Assembly (NCBI GenBank): GCA_041689995.1
Contig: JBDNFD010000065.1
Location: forward strand, 1-30,898
From: DASSWG01 sp041689995
GTDB lineage: Bacteria; Bacteroidota; Bacteroidia; Flavobacteriales; Flavobacteriaceae
DNA: 30,898 bases
Direction of reading: 5' to 3'
Shown piece by piece: positions 1 to 7,521 of this stretch. A model generated the notes under the pieces. It ran no database searches. It was not told the DNA's origin and worked only from the letters and a program-made list of their open reading frames with translations. Position 1 is the first letter of the stretch, and each line of letters begins with the position of its first letter. Made by a program: the position numbers and the translations under genes.

Positions 1-91
1 GAAAAACATCAAGGTTTTTTGAAAATATTCACGACAAAGTATCTTATTTTTAGATAGTTAGACAAAAAATATAATATCAATCGTAAATTAG

Positions 92-235
92 AATAGAGCC
101 ATAACTTTAGATGAAAATGGCAATAAAATAAGTTGTGATATTATTCAAACTTTGAATGATGAGGATAATGCGCAAGAAATTTTATCGATTACAACTGAGG
201 GTCAAGGAAAGCTAATAGTATATGAAAGACCTTGA
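92..235 (+). pseudogene. Orphan reading-frame fragment, possible gene remnant
   Basis: A reading frame is open from just after a TAG at 89-91 to a TGA at 233-235, about 47 codons, with no ATG in frame. The translation (NRAITLDENGNKISCDI at the start, GKLIVYERP at the end) has the codon use of a real flavobacterial gene rather than of noise. It reads like the C-terminus of a secreted or lipoprotein-type protein. I do not recognise the family. Upstream, 1-54 is also open in another frame and ends at TAG 55-57, so a frameshifted tail of a gene beginning outside the window is possible. Nothing else is evident in 1-283. Confidence 0.25.
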
Positions 236-283
236 AAGTTACTCTTTTTTACAAAAGTGCTTTCGTGATATAATCACTGCCAC

Positions 284-952
284 TCAAGCCCTCGCCACAA
301 CGATCACAATTTCACCTTTTGGCGGTTTTTCCGAATAATGTTCCAAAATCCCTTGCAAAGTACCACGCACCGTTTCTTCATGCAACTTACTGATTTCCCG
401 GGAAACCGAAGCTAATCGCTCATTTCCGAAATATTCTATAAACTGCGCGATAGTTTTTAAAAATTTATGAGGTGATTCGTAAAAGATCATCGTGCGGGTT
501 TCTTCAGTCAAAGATTTTAACCGGGTTTGTCGTCCTTTTTTAGGAGGAAGAAAACCTTCGAAGACAAATTTATCGCTTGGCAATCCACTATTCACCAGTG
601 CGGGCACAAAAGCTGTGGCGCCGGGAAGGCAATCAACTTCAATTTTTGCTTCCACACAGGCCCGCACCAACAGAAATCCGGGGTCAGAAATTGCGGGAGT
701 TCCGGCATCGCTGATCAAAGCAAGCGTTTCGCCAGCTATAATTCGCTCCACAAGTTGGCCAACCTTTTGATGCTCATTGTGCATATGATGACTTTGCATG
801 GGTGTGGAAATCTTGTAATATTTCAACAATTTCCCGCTTTTTCGGGTATCTTCGGCCAAAATCAAATCCACTTCCTGAAGAATACGCACGGCGCGGAAAG
901 TTATATCTTCCAAATTGCCGATGGGTGTCGGGACAAGAAAAAGTTTGGACAT
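284..952 (-). CDS. rsmI: 16S rRNA (cytidine-1402-2'-O)-methyltransferase RsmI
   Basis: This SAM-dependent methyltransferase of the tetrapyrrole-methylase fold 2'-O-methylates C1402 of 16S rRNA in the decoding centre. Visible family signatures are the N-terminal LFLVPTPIGNLEDITFRA, LAEDTRKS, the glycine-rich LISDAGTPAISDPG block (around residues 79-92) and LPGATAFVPALVNSGLP. At 222 residues it is slightly shorter than the E. coli protein, as usual in Bacteroidota. The ATG at 952-950 overlaps the stop of the upstream unknown gene by one base (TGATG on the minus strand), so the two are probably translationally coupled. The family assignment is secure; co-regulation with the upstream gene is inferred. 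Confidence 0.95.
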   Translation of the reverse strand: MSKLFLVPTPIGNLEDITFRAVRILQEVDLILAEDTRKSGKLLKYYKISTPMQSHHMHNEHQKVGQLVERIIAGETLALISDAGTPAISDPGFLLVRACVEAKIEVDCLPGATAFVPALVNSGLPSDKFVFEGFLPPKKGRQTRLKSLTEETRTMIFYESPHKFLKTIAQFIEYFGNERLASVSREISKLHEETVRGTLQGILEHYSEKPPKGEIVIVVARA

Positions 953-1782
953 CAGTTCATTTTAGTTTCAAGGGAGACCAGGAATCTTTCTTCATATGTT
1001 TCTTCTCCTTCCCAATTGTTATAATCTGGTTTGACAACAGTTTCCAGAAAATTTTTCGCTGATTCGAATGATTGGAATGTATTCAACTGGGAAAGTACGC
1101 GGTCATAATCGCCAGAATTTCCACCGAACAAATGTTTTATGAACACTAATCGGTCATTCAAGCCAAAGGAAACTCCTTTTTTTAAACGATCGTTCAAAGA
1201 TCTTTTCGTTTCAGTGCGAATTAATGGAACTGATGTTTTGTTTTCAAATTTATCACCGTTTGTTGGTTTTTGATTTCCTGCTGCCTGGTGTTCCTCTTTT
1301 TTTTCTGAATGTTGCCCGTCATTTGAAGGCGTGTTTCTGGTTGAGGTTTTTTCAACAGGTTCAAACTGTGGCAAATCGTCATAATGCACGCCGAGGTTTT
1401 GCAATTCATTTTCGAAATCTTCGGAATCAAATTTTCTCTCAAGAATTCCCGAATCGTCAGGTGGCATTTGTTCCACGATATCTTTTATTTTTTCGGTGTT
1501 CGGCTCGGTGATCGCTTCCGGATTGTAATGGGTGCCATCGGGTGCATAGCGATCTTCCTCATCGGTTTCTTTATCTGATTTTTCTTCTTCGCTCGAATTC
1601 GACGGCAATGAATTGGTTTTATAGGCTGTGCCCTGGTTCTCCATTTCTTCCAAATAGGCCAAAATGCAAAGGTTTTCATACAATCCTTGTGCCAAATCTT
1701 TTAATTCATTCAAATGAGTTTTCTCATCCGAAATTATTTTTTTGGCCAAGGATATTAATTCCATTTCAAGGTTCTTCTTCAT
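952..1782 (-). CDS. Conserved flavobacterial protein of unknown function upstream of rsmI
   Basis: 276 residues, no signal peptide or membrane segment visible, so probably cytoplasmic. The N-terminal 50 residues look helical and coiled-coil-like (MKKNLEMELISLAKKII). A low-complexity acidic, Ser/Glu/Pro-rich linker follows (about 60-190). A compact conserved-looking C-terminal module contains SLNDRLKKG, GLNDRLVFIKHLFGG and DYDRVLSQLNTFQS. I recall that C-terminal module from other flavobacterial hypothetical proteins, but I know no function for it. It sits directly upstream of rsmI with a one-base stop/start overlap and is divergent from tdk across a 92 bp gap. The order helical head, disordered linker, small C-terminal domain would suit a regulatory or scaffolding protein, but that is a guess. 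Confidence 0.8.
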   Translation of the reverse strand: MKKNLEMELISLAKKIISDEKTHLNELKDLAQGLYENLCILAYLEEMENQGTAYKTNSLPSNSSEEEKSDKETDEEDRYAPDGTHYNPEAITEPNTEKIKDIVEQMPPDDSGILERKFDSEDFENELQNLGVHYDDLPQFEPVEKTSTRNTPSNDGQHSEKKEEHQAAGNQKPTNGDKFENKTSVPLIRTETKRSLNDRLKKGVSFGLNDRLVFIKHLFGGNSGDYDRVLSQLNTFQSFESAKNFLETVVKPDYNNWEGEETYEERFLVSLETKMN

Positions 1783-1802
1783 AACTTTGTGATTTACTTT
1801 TT

Positions 1803-1830
1803 TTGTGCGGTTGTATTTTTAGTAAATTTA
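1803..1830 (+). promoter_or_regulatory. Candidate tdk promoter
   Basis: TTG at 1803-1805, a 17-base spacer, then TAAATTTA at 1823-1830. This is one mismatch from the Bacteroidota -7 consensus TAnnTTTG and lies 44 bases before the tdk ATG. The -7 element is palindromic, so it could also serve the divergent gene. Confidence 0.35.
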
Positions 1831-1874
1831 TCTCACCGATAAGAGCCGTTGTTTTGAACCCTTAAAATTACAAA

Positions 1875-2510
1875 ATGTTTCTTGAAAATACCGTAAATCA
1901 CAAAGAGCAATTTGGCTGGATCGAAGTCATTTGTGGAAGCATGTTTTCCGGAAAGACCGAAGAACTCATTCGGCGGTTGAAACGGGCAAAATTCGCCAAA
2001 CAGAAAATTGAAATTTTCAAGCCGGAAATAGATCGTCGTTACCATGAAGAAAAGGTGGTTTCTCACGACGCCAATGAAATTCGTTCTACACCAGTTCCTG
2101 CCGCTGCACATATTCCACTTTTGGCCGACGGTTGCGATGTGGTGGGCATCGATGAAGCCCAATTTTTCGATGATGAAATTGTTCGGGTTTGTAATGATTT
2201 AGCGAACAAAGGCGTTCGTGTGATCGTTGCGGGGCTCGATATGGATTTCAAAGGAAACCCTTTTGGGCCAATGCCAGCACTGATGGCGACTGCCGAATAT
2301 GTTACCAAAGTGCACGCTGTTTGTACCCGCACCGGAAATTTGGCGCAATATAGTTTCCGAAAGGCAGCGAGCAAAGATTTGGTTTTGTTGGGGGAAACTG
2401 AAGAATACGAACCGCTCAGCAGGGCTGCTTATTTTAAGGCGATGCTTCGGGAAAAAGTGAAAAACATGGAGGTGAAAGGAGAGAAGGAATTATCACGAAA
2501 AACACAATAA
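1875..2510 (+). CDS. tdk: Thymidine kinase (type II, TK1-like)
   Basis: It phosphorylates thymidine to dTMP in pyrimidine salvage. The P-loop GSMFSGKTEEL starts at residue 21, the DEAQFF motif with the catalytic Glu lies around residues 93-98, and the lasso-like segment FRKAASKDLVLLGETEEYEPLSR is near the C-terminus. The usual structural zinc site looks lost: where many homologues have CxxC, this protein has C150-T-R-T, and the second Cys pair in the lasso is absent. I believe this is common in Bacteroidota. The length of 211 residues is normal. Its stop is followed two bases later by the ATG of alr, so the two are probably co-transcribed. Confidence 0.95.
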   Translation: MFLENTVNHKEQFGWIEVICGSMFSGKTEELIRRLKRAKFAKQKIEIFKPEIDRRYHEEKVVSHDANEIRSTPVPAAAHIPLLADGCDVVGIDEAQFFDDEIVRVCNDLANKGVRVIVAGLDMDFKGNPFGPMPALMATAEYVTKVHAVCTRTGNLAQYSFRKAASKDLVLLGETEEYEPLSRAAYFKAMLREKVKNMEVKGEKELSRKTQ

Positions 2511-2512
2511 TA

Positions 2513-3619
2513 ATGTCTGATATTAGTGAAACTGTTCTCGAGATAGATTTAAAATCTTTGGCGCATAATTATTCCTATTTACGTTCAAAAATTTCTGATG
2601 AAACTAAATTTATGGCCGTTGTCAAAGCTTTTGGTTATGGCAGCGATTCGTTGGCAATTGCCCAAAAATTGGAAAATCTTGGTGTCGATTCATTTGCGGT
2701 CGCCTATGTTTCCGAAGGAATTCAGTTGCGAAAAATGGGTATTGAAAAACCAATTTTGGTGTTGCACCCGCAAGTGGGTCATTTTTCAGAATTAATTGAA
2801 AATGATTTAATGCCAAGCCTTTACAGCCAAATGATTTTGAACGGGTTTATAGAGGCCACGGAAATGTATTCCAAAGAAAATCTTCCGGTTCATCTGAAAT
2901 TAAATACTGGTATGAACCGATTGGGATTTGAAGAATTGGAAATAGATGCAGTTTTAGATTCCTTGAAAAATACGAAATCTATAAAAGTTCGGGGTATTTT
3001 CTCACATTTTGCGGCCAGCGAAGATTTTTCGGAAAGAGCTTTCTCTTTGGAACAATTGAAGAAATTCAGGCGCATAAGCTCTAAAATAATTCAGGATCTC
3101 GATTACCGCCCACTTTTGCATTTTTGCAATACTTCGGGAATTTTAAATTATCCGGAAGCTCAATTCGATATGGTACGTAGTGGAATTGGTTTGTACGGGT
3201 TCGGAAATTCCACGGAAGAAGACGCTCATTTGATCCCTATTGCTTCATTAAAAACAATTATCGCACAAATTCACGAAGTTCCAAAAGGTAGTTCCGTAGG
3301 TTATAATCGCGGATTTATTGCCAAGAAACTAACGAGTATCGCGACGCTTCCGTTGGGTCATGCCGATGGCATCAACCGGATTTATGGAAATGGGAAAGGA
3401 ATAGTTTCGGTTCATGGAAATCCAGCGCCAATTGTTGGAAATGTGTGTATGGATATGATTATGATTGATGTGACGGGAATTGATTGCCAAGAAGGGGACG
3501 AGGTACTTATTTTTGGAAAAAACAAAAGTGCGGAAGAATTCGCACATCATGCCGGAACAATTTCGTATGAACTGATCACTTCAATTTCCCAACGCGTAAA
3601 ACGACGGATTTTGGATTGA
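2513..3619 (+). CDS. alr: Alanine racemase
   Basis: PLP-dependent interconversion of L- and D-alanine for peptidoglycan synthesis. The PLP-lysine motif MAVVKAFGYGSDS puts the Schiff-base Lys at residue 38. LKLNTGMNRLGF, FSHFAASED and the VGYNRGF motif with the second catalytic Tyr (about residue 264) follow, then GNVCMDMIMIDVTG in the C-terminal barrel domain. At 368 residues it is a standard-length stand-alone racemase, not the MurF-Alr fusion seen in many Bacteroidota. It starts two bases after the tdk stop. The gene that follows is convergent, with only 17 bases between them. Confidence 0.95.
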   Translation: MSDISETVLEIDLKSLAHNYSYLRSKISDETKFMAVVKAFGYGSDSLAIAQKLENLGVDSFAVAYVSEGIQLRKMGIEKPILVLHPQVGHFSELIENDLMPSLYSQMILNGFIEATEMYSKENLPVHLKLNTGMNRLGFEELEIDAVLDSLKNTKSIKVRGIFSHFAASEDFSERAFSLEQLKKFRRISSKIIQDLDYRPLLHFCNTSGILNYPEAQFDMVRSGIGLYGFGNSTEEDAHLIPIASLKTIIAQIHEVPKGSSVGYNRGFIAKKLTSIATLPLGHADGINRIYGNGKGIVSVHGNPAPIVGNVCMDMIMIDVTGIDCQEGDEVLIFGKNKSAEEFAHHAGTISYELITSISQRVKRRILD

Positions 3620-3636
3620 AAAAATGAAATGGAGAG

Positions 3637-3852
3637 TTATTTTTTCCCCATTCGGAAGATAGCGGCAACTGTTTTAAATAAAAGTGCTTTTTTTGCAATT
3701 GAACCAAGAATGTTCCCCACCACTGAAACAGGAGAAAGATCCTCCTTAATTTCTGAAAAACAAATTTTCATCTCTTCTCTATCTATTTTTGACTGCAACT
3801 TCAAAATTTTGAGGTCGCGATCAATTTCATCAAATGTTCTGTAAACTTTCAT
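3637..3852 (-). CDS. Small DUF6327-like protein
   Basis: 71 residues beginning MKVYRTFDEIDRDLKIL, then LSPVSVVGNILGSIAKKAL and a basic end (FRMGKK). I associate the short FxEIDRDLxILKLQ head with SPxSVVxNxxGSIAKKA tail with flavobacterial proteins catalogued as DUF6327, from memory and unverified. Function is unknown. It is the last gene of a three-gene minus-strand set with the holin-like and YtxH proteins, 55 bases after the holin-like gene. The C-terminal half is hydrophobic and probably associates with membrane or with its partners. Confidence 0.7.
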   Translation of the reverse strand: MKVYRTFDEIDRDLKILKLQSKIDREEMKICFSEIKEDLSPVSVVGNILGSIAKKALLFKTVAAIFRMGKK

Positions 3853-3907
3853 TTGCTTGTTTTTGTTTAGCCGTTCAGGGAATCCTGATGGAATTTTGGT
3901 CGCAGAC

Positions 3908-4339
3908 TCACAATTCGCTCCGCCAAGAATCTTCTTCTTTTTGGGCCAAGACTTCTTCCACTTCCTCTTTTACGCTTTCCCCAAATTCGGTTTCGTTGAA
4001 AATGAACTTAGAGAATTTTTCTAAGAAAATCCCTTCGACCAATTTTTTCCAAAAAATGAGCAAAACAATGAAGACAATAAAATACACACCACTAATTATG
4101 AAGAACCCTGCACTCAAACTGCCGATTGATCTTCCGATAAGAATAGCGAAGGCAAAGGAAAGAAAAGCCGTAAAGAACAAGAATATGCTTCCCACGATCA
4201 GCAGTTTTGCGAACACGAAAATGCCTTTCATGAACTTTTTGAATAAGTCCAATTTGTAATGGGCAAGCATATTCAAGGCATAAGCCTCAATATGGTTGCC
4301 CATTTCATCAATATGATCAGTCAGGTTTGAAAATGCCAT
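3908..4339 (-). CDS. Phage-holin-like inner-membrane protein (Phage_holin_3_6 / PF07332 type)
   Basis: 143 residues with an amphipathic N-terminus (MAFSNLTDHIDEMG), two adjacent transmembrane segments (about residues 46-73 and 78-101), and a charged cytoplasmic tail rich in Glu (GESVKEEVEEVLAQKEED). This matches the family called phage holin superfamily III / putative superfamily holin-X in chromosomal annotation. The proteins are usually chromosomal stress or envelope proteins, not lysis proteins. No phage gene is nearby, and the gene lies six bases after a YtxH gene, as is common in Bacteroidota. The exact biochemical role is unknown. Confidence 0.8.
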   Translation of the reverse strand: MAFSNLTDHIDEMGNHIEAYALNMLAHYKLDLFKKFMKGIFVFAKLLIVGSIFLFFTAFLSFAFAILIGRSIGSLSAGFFIISGVYFIVFIVLLIFWKKLVEGIFLEKFSKFIFNETEFGESVKEEVEEVLAQKEEDSWRSEL

Positions 4340-4345
4340 AAAGAT

Positions 4346-4735
4346 TTAAGCTATCGAACTCTTGTTGCTTTTCATCGTGAGATCTTCCTTGCTTGTATTG
4401 CTTTTCACATCTTTGTGCGACCTTTCGTTTTTGGTTCGCAATTCCTCCAACTTGCCTTCCAAAGCCACAATAATATCATCGGCTTTGTAGCTTGCCGAGG
4501 AAAGTGTTTCCTCCAATTTCGAATCAAAATTGATTTTCGCTCTTCGAGCCGTCTTGCTTAAACTTTCTGTAGTTTCGTGAAGTTGTTTGTCAAATTTCGA
4601 TTTTGCTTTCATTGCTCCGGCATTCAATTTCCGACGGGTGTTTTCACCTTTTTCCGGTGCATAAAGCAAGGCGACACCGGCTCCAACAATTGCTCCAGTT
4701 ATTAAAGCGATTAAAGTGTTTCCTGAATTTTCCAT
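4346..4735 (-). CDS. YtxH-domain protein
   Basis: 129 residues. The N-terminal hydrophobic, glycine-rich segment LIALITGAIVGAGVALLYAP followed by EKGENTRRKL is the YtxH signature (PF12732; related Bacillus proteins are general-stress proteins). A long charged helical region follows (KFDKQLHETTESLSKTARR and beyond), ending in a Ser/Lys-rich tail. It is the first gene of the YtxH, holin-like, DUF6327-like cassette, and the six-base gap to the next gene indicates an operon. It probably sits in the inner membrane with a cytoplasmic coiled coil. A stress role is inferred from family and context, not seen in the sequence. Confidence 0.85.
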   Translation of the reverse strand: MENSGNTLIALITGAIVGAGVALLYAPEKGENTRRKLNAGAMKAKSKFDKQLHETTESLSKTARRAKINFDSKLEETLSSASYKADDIIVALEGKLEELRTKNERSHKDVKSNTSKEDLTMKSNKSSIA

Positions 4736-4775
4736 AATTTTCGTTTATTATTTAAAAGGTTGATTATTAATTGTA

Positions 4776-4783
4776 CAAATATA
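4776..4783 (-). promoter_or_regulatory. Candidate -7 element for the ytxH cassette
   Basis: The minus strand reads TATATTTG, an exact TAnnTTTG match, 41 bases before the ytxH ATG. No TTG lies at the usual -33 distance, so an alternative sigma factor or an activator may be used. The rest of 4736-4900 shows no other feature. Confidence 0.4.
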
Positions 4784-4900
4784 TTGCAAAGCAGAGAAAT
4801 AACCTGTTAATGATCGGTTAATGTTGAAAGACAAACACTTAAACTAATCTTAATTTTTTCACTAAAAAACACGGAATTAATGGAATTTTTATTTCAGAAG

Positions 4901-6568
4901 TTAGACTTTTCCCCAAGAATCTCGAAGGCCAACAGTTTTGTTGAAGACCAGTTTTTCAGAAGAACTACTTTTGTCCACGCAAAAATACCCAATACGTTGA
5001 AATTGAAAATGGTCCAGCTTCCGGGAATCCTTTAATCCCGGTTCTACATAACCGGTAATTACTCTCAGCGAATCTGGGTTTATGTATTCTAGGAAGTCTT
5101 TTTCCTTATCGGTATCGGGCGATTCCACAGTGAACAATCGGTCATATAACCGAATTTCTGCTTCCAAGGCATGTTTTGCAGAAACCCAATGCAAGGTTCC
5201 TTTCACTTTGCGCTGCGATTCTTCCGTGCCGCTGCCACTTTTACTTTTTGGGTCATAACTGCAATGTATTTCTGTGATATTTCCCGCAACATCCTTCACC
5301 ACATATTCTCCTTTAATGATATAGGCATTTTTCAAGCGGACTTCCTTACCCAGTGTCAATCGGAAGAATTTTCTATTTGCTTCCTCCTTGAAATCCTCGC
5401 GTTCAATGTAAAGTTCTTTGGAAAAAGGAATTTCCCGAACCCCCGCATTTTCATCTTCCGGATTATTTTCGGCTTGTAGCCATTCTTCTCCTTTATAATT
5501 ATCGATCACCAATTTAATAGGATATAAAACCCCCATCACGCGCGGTGCGATTTTGTTCAAATCTTGGCGTGCGCAAAATTCCAGATGGGCGACATCTATC
5601 AGGTTCTCTCTTTTTCCAACCCCAATTGATTCCGCAAAACGATGGATGGACGTTGGCGTATAACCTCTTCTTCGCAAACCGGAAATGGTTGGCATTCTTG
5701 GATCGTCCCACGATTCCACAATATTTCTTTCTACCAAAGTGGCCAATTTTCGCTTGCTGACCACGGTGTGACTTAAATTCCGTCTCGCGAATTCCCGTTG
5801 TTTCGGTTTAAAATCGCTTGGAGAACTTACTTTTTCTAAAAACCAATTATACAATTCGCGGTGTGGCAAAAATTCCAGCGTGCAAAATGAATGGGAAATC
5901 TGTTCAATGAAATCGCTTTCGCCATGCGCCCAATCATACATTGGATATATTTTCCAAAAATCGCCCGTTCGGTGGTGATTTTTGTGCAAACAACGGTACA
6001 TTACTGGATCGCGCATCAGCATATTTGAAGAAGCCATATCGATTTTGGCTCGTAAAACATGCGCTCCTTCTGGGGTTTCACCATTTTTCATGGCTTCAAA
6101 AAGACTTAAATTTTCTTCTGTGGATCGATTTCTGAAAGGGCTTTCTTTCCCCGGTTCTTTGGGCGTTCCTTTCTGTGCGGCAATAGTTTCGGAAGTTTGA
6201 CTATCTACATAGGCATTTCCGTTTTTTATCATTTCAACCGCCCAATCATGGAGTTGTTGGAAATAATCGGAAGCGAAACATTCTTTTTCCCACGAAAATC
6301 CCAACCATTCAACATCTTTCTTTATAGCATCCACAAAAGCTTGCTCTTCTTTTATGGGATTGGTGTCGTCGAAGCGCAAATTTACCGGTGCTCCGTATTT
6401 TTCCCCCAAACCGAAATTCAAACAAATAGCCGAAGCATGGCCAATATGTAAATATCCATTAGGTTCCGGAGGAAATCGGAATTTTAAACCTTCCAATTTA
6501 TAACCCGATTTTAAATCTTCTTCAATGATTTGTTCAATGAAATTGAGCGATTTGTGTTCTTCTGTCAT
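4901..6568 (-). CDS. glnS: Glutaminyl-tRNA synthetase
   Basis: A class I aminoacyl-tRNA synthetase charging tRNA-Gln with glutamine. The HIGH motif lies in PPEPNGYLHIGHASA (residues 33-47), and the KMSKS equivalent is VVSKRKL at 269-275. The GlnRS-type DDPRMPTISGLRRRGYTP block separates it from GluRS. The C-terminal half (about 340-555) holds the anticodon-binding beta-barrels. At 555 residues it is the normal length. It is monocistronic on the minus strand with its own well-formed promoter. The presence of GlnRS suggests the GatCAB route is not needed for Gln-tRNA here, which is family-level inference. Confidence 0.97.
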   Translation of the reverse strand: MTEEHKSLNFIEQIIEEDLKSGYKLEGLKFRFPPEPNGYLHIGHASAICLNFGLGEKYGAPVNLRFDDTNPIKEEQAFVDAIKKDVEWLGFSWEKECFASDYFQQLHDWAVEMIKNGNAYVDSQTSETIAAQKGTPKEPGKESPFRNRSTEENLSLFEAMKNGETPEGAHVLRAKIDMASSNMLMRDPVMYRCLHKNHHRTGDFWKIYPMYDWAHGESDFIEQISHSFCTLEFLPHRELYNWFLEKVSSPSDFKPKQREFARRNLSHTVVSKRKLATLVERNIVESWDDPRMPTISGLRRRGYTPTSIHRFAESIGVGKRENLIDVAHLEFCARQDLNKIAPRVMGVLYPIKLVIDNYKGEEWLQAENNPEDENAGVREIPFSKELYIEREDFKEEANRKFFRLTLGKEVRLKNAYIIKGEYVVKDVAGNITEIHCSYDPKSKSGSGTEESQRKVKGTLHWVSAKHALEAEIRLYDRLFTVESPDTDKEKDFLEYINPDSLRVITGYVEPGLKDSRKLDHFQFQRIGYFCVDKSSSSEKLVFNKTVGLRDSWGKV

Positions 6569-6588
6569 AATTCAACTAAAATGGAGGG

Positions 6589-6618
6589 CAAAGTTACGGA
6601 ATTACGGACATACATCAA
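6589..6618 (-). promoter_or_regulatory. glnS promoter
   Basis: On the minus strand TTG (6618-6616), a 19-base spacer and TAACTTTG (6596-6589) fit TTG-N17..23-TAnnTTTG exactly, 20 bases before the glnS ATG. The transcript leader would be short. Confidence 0.65.
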
Positions 6619-6664
6619 CTTTTTTGAAATTAGGTTTTTTAAAAACATCTTCCATTTAAAATTA

Positions 6665-6692
6665 TTGTTTATCGATATTTTTTATACTTTTG
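6665..6692 (+). promoter_or_regulatory. Promoter of the DUF2975-XRE pair
   Basis: TTG at 6665-6667, a 17-base spacer, and TACTTTTG at 6685-6692, an exact TAnnTTTG. The position supports the downstream ATG at 6719 rather than the longer open frame starting at 6530, which would begin upstream of this promoter and overlap glnS. Confidence 0.6.
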
Positions 6693-6718
6693 TCAATATA
6701 ATTCAAAATGATAATTTT

Positions 6719-7228
6719 ATGAAACGTATTTACTGGCTACAGAATTTCTTAAATATAACGATATGGGGAAGTACATTAATTTTCGTTTTATTGATTGTCG
6801 TTTTTTTCGTTGAGCTTGTGACGAATGATTTTTCCCTTATAAAAATTGATGGCTTGGATGGAAACCTCAACAACCTGACCGTCTTGGGAAAAGTGATCCT
6901 CGGTCTCATTTGTATTGGTTATGTCTTCTTTTTCTGGGGTTTGTTCAAAATGAAAGCATTGGTTTCCCGTTTTGCAAAACGGGATTTCTTTTCGCTCAAA
7001 ACAGCCCAATTGTCAAAACAAATAGGGTATTTATTCATTTTGTCGGCCATCATAACTTGTATTCCAGTATATTTCTATCAACTTTTTTTGAATGACACTT
7101 TCAGAATTCATAGTGTGGAACCAGGTTCTTTTTTCTTTTTGGTAATTATCGGCATCTTTTTTCGAACGATTGGTTTTCTCTTTGAAGATGCTAAAAATTT
7201 CAAGGAAGATTCTGAACTAACGGTTTAG
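6719..7228 (+). CDS. DUF2975 integral membrane protein
   Basis: 169 residues with four hydrophobic segments (about residues 13-35, 60-81, 103-124 and 133-152) and a short charged tail. Between helices 2 and 3 lies FAKRDFFSLKTAQLSKQIGY, typical of DUF2975 (PF11188) proteins. Function is unknown. The start was set at 6719 because the frame upstream to 6530 overlaps glnS and its promoter, while MKRIYWLQNFLN is a typical membrane-protein start. It is followed three bases later by a small XRE regulator. That pairing is widespread, the regulator being thought to control the pair. The two are probably translated from one transcript. Confidence 0.85.
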   Translation: MKRIYWLQNFLNITIWGSTLIFVLLIVVFFVELVTNDFSLIKIDGLDGNLNNLTVLGKVILGLICIGYVFFFWGLFKMKALVSRFAKRDFFSLKTAQLSKQIGYLFILSAIITCIPVYFYQLFLNDTFRIHSVEPGSFFFLVIIGIFFRTIGFLFEDAKNFKEDSELTV

Positions 7229-7231
7229 GCA

Positions 7232-7435
7232 ATGTCTATTATTATTAACTTGGATGTGATGCTCGCAAAACGAAAAATGCGCAGCAATGATTTAGCGGAA
7301 AAAATAGGGATTACCGCAGCCAATCTTTCTGTTTTAAAAACAGGAAAAGCCAGAGCGATCCGTTTTTCAACCTTGGAAGCTATTTGTGAAATTTTAGATT
7401 GCCAACCTGGGGATTTATTGGAATTTCAAAAATGA
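7232..7435 (+). CDS. Small XRE-family transcriptional regulator (YozG-like, HTH_26)
   Basis: 67 residues, essentially one Cro/C1-type helix-turn-helix (PF13443-like): MLAKRKMRSNDLAEKIGITAANLSVLK includes the recognition helix, and FSTLEAICEILDCQPGDLLEF closes the domain. There is no ligand domain. The ATG lies three bases after the DUF2975 stop, so the pair is an operon. The family usually partners DUF2975 or similar membrane proteins. A role in controlling its own operon is inferred. Confidence 0.9.
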   Translation: MSIIINLDVMLAKRKMRSNDLAEKIGITAANLSVLKTGKARAIRFSTLEAICEILDCQPGDLLEFQK

Positions 7436-7485
7436 TGGAACCATTTTTTAAGTTAAAAAAAGAAGAAAAGTTGATGAATCAATAA

Positions 7486-7518
7486 AAACCTAACAGGTTT
7501 TCAAAACCTGTTAGGTTT
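7486..7518. terminator. Bidirectional hairpin terminator
   Basis: A perfect 16-base inverted repeat (AAACCTAACAGGTTTT and its complement) around a single C, between the convergent XRE and purE genes. A/T-rich ends on both sides let it act as a terminator in either direction. I recall near-identical CCTAACAGG hairpins dispersed between genes in flavobacterial genomes. 7436-7485 contains nothing else. Confidence 0.7.
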
Positions 7519-7521
7519 AAC

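Noticed and set aside
492..1062. Plus-strand open frames over rsmI
   Set aside because: They are shadows of rsmI and its upstream gene, mutually overlapping and without recognisable domains.
3908..4339. Prophage lysis gene
   Set aside because: The holin-like family is common in chromosomal stress cassettes, and no endolysin or other phage gene is present.
6530..6718. N-terminal extension of the DUF2975 protein
   Set aside because: It overlaps the glnS start and both promoters; the extension is low-complexity shadow sequence.
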